Origin: Phycomyces blakesleeanus NRRL 1555(-)
Lineage: Eukaryota > Mucoromycota > Mucoromycetes > Mucorales > Phycomycetaceae
Reading direction: 5' to 3'
DNA length: 64,000 nt
Assembly: GCF_001638985.1 (NCBI RefSeq)
Contig: NW_017265135.1
Coordinates: 1,293,223-1,357,222 of the forward strand
The translations under genes were made by a program, and so were the position numbers. Positions 35,739 to 47,577 of this stretch are shown one piece after another (position 1 is the stretch's first letter; each line of letters opens with the position of its first letter). Under the pieces are notes generated by a model. That model did not search any database. It was not told where the DNA came from and saw nothing but the letters and a program-made list of their open reading frames with translations.

Positions 35739-38700
35739 TTATTTGCGTATGCGTTTGCTAAAGCGTGTAGGTTCTTGTGTTGGGTGTGTATGCTTGTTAT
35801 GTATAATTGTAGATTTATTGGTGGGTTTTTCTGGACCTCGTCTTTGCCAATATTTGTCAATTATGCTCAGATCGTTGAAATTGCTTGTGGGCTCCCAAGT
35901 GTCTTGATCTGGTGCATAGTTTTTCCAGCGCACTCTGTAAAGATAGTCGCCTTTTTCTTGACGATGATCAATGATGGCCTGTATCTCGTAAAAGCTATCT
36001 GGAGATATAACAGTATCTTGTGAGATCAGCTTTATCTGCGAAGGTGGGATGTTTCGTGATAGAAGTGCTCCCGTTTCGTCTTGCAAAATGTAGCTGCCTC
36101 CCTTTGTTCTGCCCTTGACTGTGAATGGTCCTTCATATCTTGGGTCCGTCTTAGACTTTCTTAATATGTTCTTTATCATCACGTTGCTGTTGTTCGGGAA
36201 CTCCATTATTATTTTATGGTCTTTGTCGTGTTTTCCTTTATCAGCAGCTTGTGTAGCTTTGATGCGTTCGCAGATTGCTGGGAATACGACAGTCTCCATT
36301 TGTTCAATTCTTTTTTTCATATCTGGTAGACTGTTAGGAGCGTTGTGTGTGCTCTCTGTTTTTCTGTAATCAGCAAAATCGTTTGGTTGTCTTGCAAACA
36401 TTAGAGTGAATGGGCGTGTGCCATGTAGCTTAGCATGTTTGCTATTTATGGCTAGCTGTGTGCTTGGGATGTATATGTCCCAGTCTCGCTTTGCTTCCTG
36501 TGTTCTCTTGTTGATGACTTCCTTGGCTGTGTGTACCCATTTTTCAGCAACTCCATTTGCTCGCGGATGATAGGGTGTTACAAGCTGATGATCAATTCCT
36601 GCTGTATTTGTGAAAGTCTTGACGAGTTCGTTGACAAACTCGGTACCATTATCTGACTGTAAAACCTTGGGTAGGCCGAAGTCGCAAAAGATTTGAATGA
36701 GTTGTTTTGCAATTGTTAAAGATGTCTTATCTGGAATTGCGCGGAGTATGCAGAATCGGGAAAAGATGTCAACCATTACTAGCATGTAATAATTGCCGTT
36801 GTGCGAGGTGGTGTATGGGCCAGCTAAGTCTATGGCCCAGTGTTCACCTGGTTGACTGGCTGTAATAGGCTTCAGCGGATGATAGCCGTGTTTTGAGACA
36901 TTGAACTGTTGGCAATTCAAGCAGCGCTTTACTGTTTCTGTTGCCTCTTGCTTGAGATTAGTCCAGTGTAGTCCATCACTATGTATAGCGTTGACAATAG
37001 CATCTGTACCAAAGTGGCCGAGTAGATGTGCTTGGTTGAGTAGATGCTGTCTGTCTTTGATAGGTGGTGTTATCATATCCCCTGTGTTGTGCATGCGTTG
37101 GATAGCATGTGTATTTTGTGTGTTCTTTATTCAATGATTCGTAGAGATTTCTACGGTTTTACCCTCCCCCAGCGGTTTTTCCAAGGTGAAAAGGCGCGAT
37201 AAAACATCTGGCAATATATTGTCAATGCCAGGGCGGTGGACTATGTCATAAGTATAGTCGCAGAGTACATCAAGCCAGTTTATCATCATAGGGTTGGCAA
37301 TTTCTTGCGTGTGAAGGTACGTGAGAGCCTTGTGATCCATGTACAACGTGAACTTGTTACCCCACAAGAACTTATGGAATTTAGTCAAAGCATAAACGAT
37401 GCCCAAAAGTTCACGTTTGGTGACAGGATAGTTGCGTTCAGATTTGGAAAGTGACCGTGCCATAAAACCAATGTAGCGATATTGGTTGTCTATGATCTGA
37501 TAGAGCACGGCGCCAATACCTGTGTTGGAGGCGTCTGTGGCAACCAGAAATGGTTGGGTTGTGTCAGGGTGGCTTAGGACTGGTGCGTGTGTAAGTGCAA
37601 TTTTGAGCTTGGAAAAAGCTTGCGTTTGTTCTTCTGTCCATAACCCGTGTAGTGAGTCAGCATTGCGTAGTTTGTCCAGAGGAGAAGACAGTTGCGACAA
37701 GTTGGGAATGTGCTCACGAAAATAGTTGACGAGACCCATGAAGCATTGAATGTCTTTGCCGGACTTGGGTTGTGGCCACATAGTAGCATTGTGAACCTTG
37801 TGAGCATCAAGATCAATACCTCTAGTGCTTACAGTGAAACCCAGTAACGGTACAGAAGTTTATGCAAAGTGACATTTCTGCAGATTGAGAATGAGATTGA
37901 CATCCGTGAGCTTTTGAATAGCTGTTTGGACATGTCTAACATGGTCAGACATGTTAGTGGAAAAAACTACAATATCATCAACAAATGCAGTAACATATAG
38001 AGTATCGTGATAAATCAAATTGACTACTCACTGAAACTTGGACGATAATGGCTTAAGACCAAAGGGACATCCTCAAAACATATATTGATTGCCATCAAAT
38101 GTGAATGTAGTCTTGTGTCTATCGTCTTCATGAATCTTGAATCGATGAAAGGCGCTCTTGAGATCTAGCATAGTGAATATTGTTGCACCTCGTAGCCTGT
38201 GAAAGAGTTCAGAGATGAGTGGCAAAGGGAATCTGTCGTCAGGTAGCAGAGTGTTAATGGCTCTGGGATCTAAGCAAGGACGCTTGCCTGTGGGATTACC
38301 AAACTCATCTTTTTTAGAAGCAAATGTAAGTGGGCTGTTCCACTTAGTATTGATGGGTGCCCTTTGTATAGTGCCATCAGTAAGCCATTGGTTTATGTGT
38401 TTGGCCATCAGTGGAACAAGTTGTAAAGCAATAGGATATTGTTGTCTATAGACTACTTGACCTGGGGGCGTTGGTAGTCGTACAATAGATTCCTTAACTG
38501 TACAAAATGAAGTGATGGGTATGGCTTCATTGGCTTTAATAAAGGGTAGTAGAGCCTTCATGAATTGAGAATGTTCAGTGGGTGTACCCGCTGGTGAATT
38601 ATTGGGCTTTTCTATTTCAGCTATGGGTGTAGGGGTCTGAGGTGTATTAGAACCGTACCAACTCTCTGCTAGTCCCAGTAAATGAATACCAAGGCTTGGC

Positions 38701-40373
38701 ATTAAATCTGTACCAATACTAACATCTATATTCTCAGCGAGATCCAAAACTTCAAAAGAATGTGTAATGTGTTTGTTGTTATAAAAAACTTTTATTGGTT
38801 TTGTTACTCCTAGTCTATGAGCTATAGCGTTACTAGTGGCCAACACGATTTTCCCTTTGCGAGGAATTATTGACCACCCAAACTTGCTACAGAGCTTGGT
38901 GTTGACAGAGCTGATGGTGGCCCCGGTGTCTACCAGTGCCCATAGTTTTTCCTCTTCTAAAGAAATAGGAATGAGATAGGAGTGAGTAGACCATTTACTG
39001 AGATCTACGTGAGTGCCCGTGTACTTACATGGGGAGCACTGTTCAAAGTCCATGTGCATGGACTGATCATCCTCAGATGTGCTGACATCTGAGGGAGAAC
39101 TGTCGTCAGAGACAGTGTGGGCAGAACGGACAGCGAAGTGGGGAGCAGAGCCGCTGGAAGAGCCAGACGCAGAACTGGAAGAGCTGGAGGAACCAGTGAC
39201 GGAAGAACAGCGATGTTTGTGGGACCAAACTTCACCACACCAACGGCAAGGAGCAGAACCAACGTACTTGTTGATGTAGGGGGCTTTTTCAACCCGATTG
39301 CCCCCTTTTGCTGCCAGTGCGTTCTTGAGGATGCGGCAGTCTTCGGAGTCATGGCTGCCCTTGCCATGGAGCGAGCACCTCTTGCTGGAAGAGCGCTCAT
39401 GGCTCTGTGTGGCTTCACGGGGAGAACCAGGGGAGCGGGCAGAAGAGGTGGCAGCAGACATGCGGGTCGTCTGTTCTGGGCTGAGATGGTGGCCTTTGGG
39501 CACAGGGTCGTTATGCAAGCTCATCAGAAAGACCTTGCTATAGATGGACCGGGCCAGGGAAGCAGCCTTGTCAATGGTGTCCCGTTTTTCCCTGGGCATG
39601 TTGACTTGTAGCAAGGAGACTTGTCTTGCCAGCTCGGGCAGAAGTGTGGCAGTGTATGCAATGGCTGCCTGCATGTTGTCTGCCACGTCAGCTTCCCGAC
39701 GAACCCTTTGGTAACGGTCCGTGTAGTTGCTGACGGTTTCTGTAGGGCTCATTCTCATGAGCATCAGCTCATGTGTGAGCTGTACTTGACGCTCAAGATC
39801 GTTGATTCCATATACCTTGATAAAGGCGTCACGGACAAAGGACCAGGGAAGCTCGGGGGAACTACGAAGGTAGTTGTCATACCAGGAACGCTGTTCTCTT
39901 GACAGAACAATGGGGAGTAGACGGTGCCAGTCCACATTAAGGTCCAGACTGTATGAGTGGAGCACATCCTCGAATTTGTCCAGACACTCTTCAATGGACG
40001 AGTAGACCTTCTGGGTGTTGTCCCACTCGTTTCCTTGCCACTGAAGAACTGGTAGCTCGCGAGGTACAACACGGGACTGGGGAGCAACTTGCTCAGCGCG
40101 GGCAGGACCAGAACGAAGCAAATGGGTATGTGCTGACATGAGGATAGCCAGATCGCCTTCTGTGGCTGCAATTGTCAGCCTTATTTGATTCTTGGTGTCC
40201 TCAGGCTGGTTTTGTTCGATGGCATCGGCTAGGGCGATGGAAGCAGCAGCCAGGAGATCCCTAAGTCTGGTAATAGCCAACATGGACTTGTTGGCCTGTT
40301 CATTGCTTGCGATTTCACTTGTGTTGAGGCTGCCCTGAACACTGGGGGCGGGAGACTGGTTTTCGGAAGACAT
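35739..40373 (-). pseudogene. Ty3-type gag-pol polyprotein with four stops
   Basis: One frame of 1545 codons runs from the ATG at 40373 to a stop at 35739. A GTG lies eight codons upstream, but the ATG is the likely start. Gag (about residues 130-230) has WYDNYLRSSPELPWSFVRDA and two Cys/His knuckles (C-x2-H-x4-H-x4-C and CRWC..H..C). Protease has DTGA (about 482). RT has WNSPLTFASKKDE, MLDLKSAFHRFKI and FVDD (about 797). RNase H has LVATDASNTGIGAVLYQ (about 945). Integrase has the HHCC finger (HLLGHFG..CLNCQQF) and AIDLAGPY, QSDNGTEF and NGVAEKW for DDE. The C-terminus is a chromodomain (YRVRWKNYAPDQDTWEP). Stops are TGA 38073-38075, TGA 38028-38030, TAA 37860-37862 and TGA 37131-37133. All fit CGA or CAA changed by C to T. 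Confidence 0.93.
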
Positions 40374-40407
40374 GTTTTGATTGTGATAAGAGTTCACCGT
40401 AAAAAAA

Positions 40408-40798
40408 TGTTATATTTTTAGAAAAGAAAGAAAAACAAAGTGCAGACGAGAAGTACGGTGAGACTTTGTTTATTGATGAAAAGAGAGATGATCTTCTATT
40501 GCTATTTGCTATGTGAGTTTATATAGACATTGCGTGTGTATTTAGGATAATAATATGAGTATATCATGTGATGTCTGTTTTCTTATATCATAGATAATAT
40601 ATTGTTAAGTTATTACCCACGCTCTTGTTTGAGTGATTAGTGATGTTGACTAAGGTGTGTGACCTTGTTATTGGTATATTCTTTATTTAATGATAGTGTG
40701 AGAAATAATGTATAATTGATACTGGTCGCTTATTCAATATGTCTTTGTCTTATTGTCTGTGCGCTCTATTTGAATCTACAATTATGTTGGATACAACA
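40408..40798 (-). repeat. 5' LTR of the Ty3 element
   Basis: 391 bp; in element orientation this is the 5' LTR. On the minus strand it contains TATATAAAC as a likely TATA box. The leader between LTR and gag ATG is only 34 bases and lacks the usual TGG-type primer site. Confidence 0.95.
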
Positions 40799-40803
40799 CT
40801 CGC

Positions 40804-41180
40804 TGCTAAACACAGGAAATGTCCTGGGCTGTAATTTTTTTACTACTATTATTGATAATTCTAGGTAAGTAGAATTCAATTATTTTAAAATGTTTTTGTA
40901 GTGTAAGCATCTCAATTTCAACAGAATTGCCATCTTGGTAGGCATTAATGTTGGAGATGTTATTGGACATTGCTAATTATCATTGTAATGAAGTGAAAGA
41001 AAATTCAAAGTCTTGCTCTAAAAAAGGAAACTGACGAAACTGACGGAATCTAAACAAAATTTGAGAAAATCTATAAAAGTTTAGATTTTGATTCAAAACG
41101 TTTAGATCTAAATTCCAGATTTAGGTATTTAGATTTTTGTTTAGAAATTGCTGAAGACGTTTTTTGAAAAATCTAAACAT
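40804..41180. other. Right interior of the Harbinger element, no gene
   Basis: Between the Ty3 target duplication and the Harbinger right inverted repeat. A minus-strand ATG frame near 40975-40800 (MSNNISNINAYQDGNSVEIE) might be a 5' exon of one of the flanking element genes, but no splice partner is clear. Confidence 0.35.
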
Positions 41181-41321
41181 CAGTTTCCTAATTTGAATAT
41201 TTAGTATTTGGGTTTAGATACTGCTGGAGATGCTCTAAGAGAGAGAATAAAAAGATGATTTTTATTATTTTGATTTGAGTTATCTTATATACTTTTTGAA
41301 ATGAGTATTCATCTTTGACTA

Positions 41322-41569
41322 CACTCAAGTAGTGTCTAGTAATATTACAAATTATTATAAACTGATTACAAATTTCTAAAATTACAAACTAATGAATAAT
41401 CATTCTAATTCCTACTTCTTTTGTAGTAACAAGTCACTAGAATTTGTATTACAAAAATTAAGCATGACAAAAGAAGCAGGAATTAGAATGATTATTCATC
41501 AGTTTGTAATTTTAGAAATTTGTAATCAGTTTATAATAATTTGTAATATTACTAGACACTACTTGAGTG
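41322..41569. mobile_element. 248 bp MITE with about 115 bp arms
   Basis: Nearly perfect inverted arms start CACTCAAGTAGTGTCTAGTA and end in the reverse complement. TA duplications are at 41320-41321 and 41570-41571. It has no coding capacity and sits at the exact centre of the large foldback repeat. Confidence 0.88.
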
Positions 41570-41574
41570 TAGTC

Positions 41575-42205
41575 TGTTGTGAATGAGTATTGATTACTGC
41601 TGAATCTGAGAGTAAGGTTGAAGGATAAAATAATATTCTCAGCTATTCCAGTCAAACGGATCTCCCTTTATAATATTATCTAATACACAGATCATCATAT
41701 ACATAATTGATTATTTATTATTATCACCATGACGTGAGATATACAAATACATATACATTATATATATGGCATCATTATATTTCATCTACATATTTCTTTT
41801 ATTATACAAATACTTAATTGAGAGATTACAACTACAACTATTTAATATTATGAAACATTACCCGAGTATCTGGGTCAGAATACTAAAATATTACCAATAG
41901 CATAAATGCTCTTCTTTACCAAAACTCTTGGACTGATCTGACTGGAGAAGTATCATATCAATTGGTCTTTCCGGATCTTTCCAGAAGAACAATACTCCTG
42001 GAAGATGACTCATCGTGATAAAGATCACTTAAGCACACACTGAATTACAAATTAGAAAAACATATAAATATCAGTAGATAGTTTCGTGTAGAAAGAGAAT
42101 CGAATTTTATCATTCTTTACTTTTCTTTTGAAATAAACAACCTACATAAGTTCTCACAAATTCTTTCGTCTATATTATATTTTGCTTTATTTTCTCCCCA
42201 CAACA
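41575..42205. mobile_element. Solo LTR related to LTR-2, diverged (631 bp)
   Basis: TGTTGTGAATGAG start and CCACAACA end, with TAGTC on both sides (41570-41574, 42206-42210). It shares the first 100 bases and both ends with LTR-2 but is about 100 bp longer and diverged in the middle. Confidence 0.85.
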
Positions 42206-42380
42206 TAGTCAAAGATAAATACTCATTTCAAAAAGTATATAAGATAACCCAAATCAAAATAATAAAAATCATCTTTTTATCCTCTCTCTTATTTGCTTAC
42301 TTCTGTGTTATTAAAGCCTGACCAATTTGGCTACGTTTACAGTAAATTGAAAAATAGTTTAGATCAAGAAGAATAGTTGA

Positions 42381-42910
42381 CATTGGTAACCAAAATCAGA
42401 AGTTACAAGTAACCAGTAATGGTTGACTTTTTAGGATAAAAGATCTTGACTTTGCCAATTGGTCTTTTGTTTACGTTTTATATGTTAGAGATGAGAAATA
42501 TACTTGTAGAAATATTACTGAATAACCACCATCTAAAACATATTATCATTGCTATTCTTTTAGCCAGAAAACAACAATTGTTTTGTATAAATAGTCAAAA
42601 ATTAGAGATTTTAATGAGACAATAAGAGAAATTTAGACACTGAGTTATAGTGTGTTTGAGGATAAACATTGAAGTTTTTGAAATTATTTCAATTTCCTCT
42701 TGACAAAACTCCAACAACGAATTGGTTTAAAGTCCGCATGTGATATTAAAAAAATTGTATTTGGTATATAAGGGTTAATGCTTAGTAGATCAGACAAGTA
42801 AAGTTAATATATATATATTTTAAAAAAAAGTAAAAAAAGTAAAAAATGAAATACAAATTATAGTAAAGAAAAAAAGTACAAATACAAATATTACAAAAGA
42901 GAGTAAGAGT
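42381..42910. other. AT-rich gap, no gene
   Basis: No supported coding region or terminal repeat. It precedes the 3' end of gene H. Confidence 0.45.
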
Positions 42911-44688
42911 CTATTCCTTTCCTTCATCACAGCGATAAGAAGTATATTTTTTTGAGGTAAAGTTCTTGACAACATCATGGGCTTCTTTCACATTCATGTC
43001 TTGGCTGTATGCCTCAATGTAGCGCCACAAGTGGCTGTAGTATCTTTAGATGTTTTGAAGCTTTCCAGCATAATCAAGGAAAGAATGGATATTTTTATCC
43101 AGGGACTTATATCTATAATCACACTGAAGCCGAGCTTCACGTTTGGCAGTGCCCCAGTATCTCTCGATCCAATTGCATTCGCAATAGAACTTAGGGTATA
43201 ACTCGAATATGTGGCCAGATACTTTGACAGCCTCATGAAGTGCAGTTTTCTGTGACATAAAATCTGGCTGAGAAGCCAGAAAATGATGTGCACAGCACTT
43301 GCTATCTTCAGAAGCGTCTTTTTTATAGTCCAATCTCTATTTCTTGATAGGATTGTATATGTCCTTCTCCAACCACATACCATGCTCCTCTAGAATTGTA
43401 TGGATACCCTTCACGTATTTTACCTTCTTTGTTACCTACTGCCCGCTCTTCTTTGTGAACCACTAGTCCTTCTTTTAGTACATCAACTGTACTTGTTTTT
43501 CACCATCCTGGACAAAAGTAGTATCCCTCAGTGTACAAAGATCATCTTTTTCAACCTCTTTGTCACCTAAGATTATTTTGTTTGCTATTAAAGCATTTTG
43601 ACTATACACCTTGTGTTTTGTACTTTGATTGAATACAAAGACAGCCTTACATCCAGGGTGAATTACTTTGAATAGAGGAATTGGGTTACTCTCCAATTGC
43701 TTCAACATATGAGCACTAGTCCAGTACCCATCTCTATTGGCTTCAGGATGAAATACCTCCCAACTAGACTATGCACCATTAGACATTGTACTATGACATA
43801 CACATTTGAATTCACTAATCATGTGATATGTCCAGATCCTTCTTTCGAATTGGATTTTCAGCTTCCACTAGCCACATAGCTTCTTTTCCATTATTTGAAT
43901 AGAAAGTTGACTTATCATAGGTGACAAGGACATGTTCTACTTCATCAGTTGATAGCTGTAGCATAATTACTTCGTTGTTCTCACCAAAGCTCGCCATCTT
44001 TGTCTTATACCCCATTATTTGATTTGCCTATTTCTTTGGTATTCAATAACATTGGCTCTCTTGTGATCATCATAATAAATATCTTAAGAATTTTTTCTGA
44101 AGATATATCCCCAGTTGTGAAGATATTTTCAAACTGTACTCATCGAGACACTTCCTGGAATTCCAAGTTTTTTTGGTATAATGATCTCATCAATATGTTT
44201 CTTAACCAGAATAGTACTGCAACTTTCTGGCTTCTGTTGCTGAATTCATTTGCAAATAAATGCCTTAAAGTCCTCGTCAGAAAACAAAGAGAAACAAATA
44301 GCATGTTTTCCTTGCTGGTGTGATGCAATTGATCAGAAATCAATATATTCTTTTACATATTTTCTTATCATTGCTGATCAATAACTATTGGTATGTAACC
44401 ATACTTCCATAGCTGCTTTCTCGGATGCTTCCAGTGTCTTACTTCCTAAGAGTCTATGTCTTAAGTAACTTTTGACAGATTTGAGTTTGCAAAGCTCATA
44501 ATGGTCTACTGGCAGAGATGAACTACTTATACAAATAAATAGAGCAATTTCTTCTTTTATCTCATTAAAGGCAAGCTTGAGAAGAGAAATTGTATTTGCA
44601 GATATTTTTCTAGAAGTAACTTCGACTGACTCTAATTATTTATTGACAGACTCTTTTCGACTTAAAATTGTAAAGCCCTTTTCTGCTA
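42911..44688 (-). pseudogene. Transposase-like gene H, 3' part (split by CACTA A3)
   Basis: Minus-strand blocks are VTYDKSTFYSNNGKEAMWL (first Asp, about 43935), GYWTSAHMLKQLES and VFVFNQSTKHKVYSQNALIA (about 43625). The tail has CCAHHFLASQPDFMSQKTAL, ELYPKFYCECNWIERYWG (Glu) and KREARLQCDY, ending GKE at 42911. I know this as a common fungal DDE-endonuclease-like family found in many copies; I cannot name its superfamily securely. The second block normally has VFDQST; Asn replaces Asp here. Stops near 43472, 43460, 43439, 43340 and 43043 also kill it. Its N-terminal part continues at 52299-52632 beyond the CACTA element. Confidence 0.65.
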
Positions 44689-47577
44689 CACTATGGGAAA
44701 AATGGGGCGTTTTTCATAATTGTGACTTCATTTTTAGCCTATAATAATTAAAAAATCACCAAAAAAATCAAAATGAAACTAAAAATTCTCTTTTTTTTAA
44801 AATAGCTGACAGAAAGTAAATTGGCTATCTAAAATTAAATCTCAGAAGAGACAAACATTCATTTTGATTATAGATTTTACATTTTTAGCAAGTGTAGTTT
44901 GCAATTGATAGTTATTAAAAGTCAGAAGTAAAAAGAGAAGAAAATATCTAAAATTTTTGCAGAGGACAAAATATATTAAAACAATTTGAAATAATATGCG
45001 AAAGTTAAGACAATTTGAAAAAAAATATATTACAAAAAAAACACAAATTATATGTCTCTGTATTGATCAAGGTTTATTTTTTGCCCACGGTTTAGCTCCA
45101 GCCAGACAATATATTTTATTGTTGTTGTTGTTGTTGTGCTGCTTGTTGCATCTGAAACTACCAGACCAACCAACTCCTTGACATCTACCAGATGGACTAC
45201 CTTTGGCTTCATTTGTCCATTTTTTGCCACCAGCATACCATTGTATTCTTCAACAGAATAAACCTGCACTAAGACAAGTGGCCATCTTTTTCCAGAATTC
45301 TCATGCTTAAAAAAGAGAACAACCTTACTAAAAAAATCTTTTATGATAGGAGTATACCTCCAACATACATTATAAAACAAGTCAATCTGGACCTGTAGAC
45401 AAATATGATGGGCCTCTCTTAACGGGGTTTGGGTGAATGAAGAGTCAATCACACAGCCATTAACAAAAGCCTTGCAGCTTGTTGTCATGACTGGTTCAAT
45501 TGTGCTACATTCAACCCTCTTCGATTTGTAGAAAGCTTGAATCAGAATCAGAAGGCAAGAGATGCCTTCGAAACTTTCATCAATCAATCTACGACTCAAA
45601 GGCCCCCAGAACTCAATGTCTGATTTGGCACCAACATACTCGCCCTTCTCCATCACTGGCCAACCAGCAGACATATCATTGTACTCCAACACAATAGCTC
45701 TATTGGCGTCTTCACCAGAATCTTTCAGATCTATATGGTGTGTCCAAGTTAAATGAACCATAATGTTGCCAGCATTAACACCAATGGCAGAGTTACTCTT
45801 TATTGAACGAGAGTACTCACCAATAGCACACTCTAGTGATCTGGCACTATATGCTCTTGGGGAACCATATGAGTCTACCATTTCTGGGTAGTGCTGCAGC
45901 AAGTGCTGGTTAATTGTAGACACTGGCAACTCAACCAAATCTTTCACATAGAGATTTTCAAGGTATGTGTTCCATGAAACAAGTTTTCTAAGAGAAAAAA
46001 TAGAATAAGTCTCAGAGAAAGATAAACATTGACTAGCATTAACAATATCTTTTTAAAGAGGTGTGCTTCTCTGCTGATAACTTCCAGCTCATGAGTAAAT
46101 TACATGCCTGTACAAGACCAAGCAATGTCTTCCATGCATCTTAATCATAGACATGCTCTGCCACCAGCGTGGGAACTACAAATAGTAGAAAGTCTAACCA
46201 GTCTACAGCTTGGAAATATCCAGCGTGTCTTGCCATATCACTCCAAGCACCATGGAAAGATGTTTGGATTTAACGTCTTGTGTTTGCTATTGCCAAACCA
46301 ATTTCCTTTTGAGCATCAACAGACAGGAAAAGAGGGTGATTACTCCTGTACTTACCACATACCAATTCCTAAATTTACTTGCCAATTCCATGGCAAAGTC
46401 CATGCATTTCGTCAAGAGCAAAAAAGGAGTGGGCCCTTAAACGATATAAGTGAGGCAAAAGGAGACTGTCCTGTGCAGCCCTTGCATGACAAACTTGTAC
46501 TATTGAAATTTCAGAAGCTTTCCAGAGTGCAGATGTTAGTCCCTAGTAAGGATCGGAAATACTGTCTATGGCCATGAGTTTGGGCCACAACATTACATAT
46601 CTGGCAGCCATTTTTACTCATATGGCCAGCATGACATGCCAGCTTTGCAACTGCTGGAATATTGCCAGTCACTACGAGGACGTGAACTTTTGCTCAAATT
46701 ATTGCAGTCTGGGTTTTGACTACCATTCCTTCTTCTTGGAGTACCTTGAGTTCCAACAAGGTTGGCTTCAAGAAAGACCAAAAGTCAAGTGGTGCGGATG
46801 GGCCTGGGATCATTTCAATTTGCAACATTTGGTTTTTCTTGTAATAGACCATTGGTGGAAGGTTGAGAATCGTGGCATTCAGGATTATCACTGAACCAGG
46901 GACGTTGTGAGACACAAAGCCATTGACTGACAGCAAAATGGCAATATCATTCTCATTGGTGAAAAGATGTCTCTTGTTTGATATGCATGTCCGTCAAAGA
47001 TGTCTGATTTGCTACCGTCAGAAATCTGTTCATGGTTGTGGCGGTAAAGCATCTCAGCTTTGGTAGTACTGTTGGCCAACACAAGAGCAAGCTGTCTCAC
47101 CAAAGAAATCTGAACCATGTTCTTTGCAGCAACTGGCATACCATCCTTATTGTTTTTATCTGCTTTATAACAATCTTCACCACAATGTTTGCATACAATT
47201 TTGTGGGCCTCATTGAACATCATACAACCTTTAGGGCAGACACTGTAGATGTTTTCTTCTAGATCAGAGTAACACTTTAAGAGCTTACTGCCAAGGTATG
47301 GAGTACATGCTCTGTATGTGATCTCAGTTGACAGTTCCAGAATCTTGTTGAAATGGGTGGCAAGCTTTTTGTAAGCTTGATGGGAAATGCCAAAGTCATT
47401 GATTATCTTAATCAACTCCAGATTCTTTGCATCGTTGTTGCTGGGAATAGGAGAAGGTTTGCTAAAATCAAAAACCAAGGGAGAAGTGCCACTTTTAATG
47501 TCATTCTCATATTCGATATCACACTTTGATAATGCAAAAGCAAATTAGTACAATGCATTTGTATATGTATATATATA

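Larger units (their letters stand above)
35273..40798 (-). mobile_element. Full-length Ty3-type chromodomain retrotransposon
   Basis: Two 391 bp LTRs (35273-35663, 40408-40798) appear to differ at one base. CTCGC duplications lie at 35268-35272 and 40799-40803. On the minus strand a purine run GGAGGGGGGTAA sits just before the 3' LTR as a polypurine tract. The interior is one gag-pol frame with order gag, protease, RT, RNase H, integrase, chromodomain, which is Ty3/chromovirus order. A solo LTR of the same family is at 62910-63300. The near identity of the LTRs argues for a recent insertion. It lies inside the Harbinger element. Confidence 0.95.
22977..41235. mobile_element. PIF/Harbinger element, 18.26 kb, loaded with nested elements
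   Basis: The ends are inverted: GAGCATCTCCAGCAGTATCT begins the left end at 22977, and the reverse complement of the same 20 bases ends the element at 41235. The match continues for about 50 bases with few differences. TAA duplications flank it (22974-22976 and 41236-41238). Its own genes are the nuclease (23186-24400) and the Myb-like partner (25725-24640, convergent). The rest is later insertions: LTR-1 solos at 26529 and 33613, Tnp2-type element B2 with an LTR-2 solo and a Tc1 inside, and the Ty3 element at 35273. The other arm of the foldback repeat preserves the uninterrupted target sequence. Confidence 0.85.
22900..42380. repeat. Large foldback repeat split by later insertions
   Basis: The left arm is 22900-22976 plus 41239-41319; the right arm is 42211-42380 in inverse order. 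The joined left arm and the reverse complement of the right arm both read through GTAAGCAAATAAGAGAGA and AATAAAAAGATGATTTTT. The centre is TCTTTGAC-TA-GTCAAAGA. A Harbinger element (22977-41235) interrupts the left arm, a MITE (41322-41569) sits at the central TA, and a solo LTR (41575-42205) lies beside it. Arms are about 160 to 170 bp. Confidence 0.8.

Noticed and set aside
35581..36369. Hydrophobic open frames on the plus strand
   Set aside because: Antisense to the integrase/chromodomain part of gag-pol and to the LTR.
39117..39611. 164-residue open frame on the plus strand
   Set aside because: Antisense to the gag region of the Ty3 polyprotein; its composition reflects the opposite strand.
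22977..41235. Two unrelated Harbinger ends paired by chance
   Set aside because: Both ends match over about 50 bases, both have TAA, and the opposite foldback arm shows the joined empty site.
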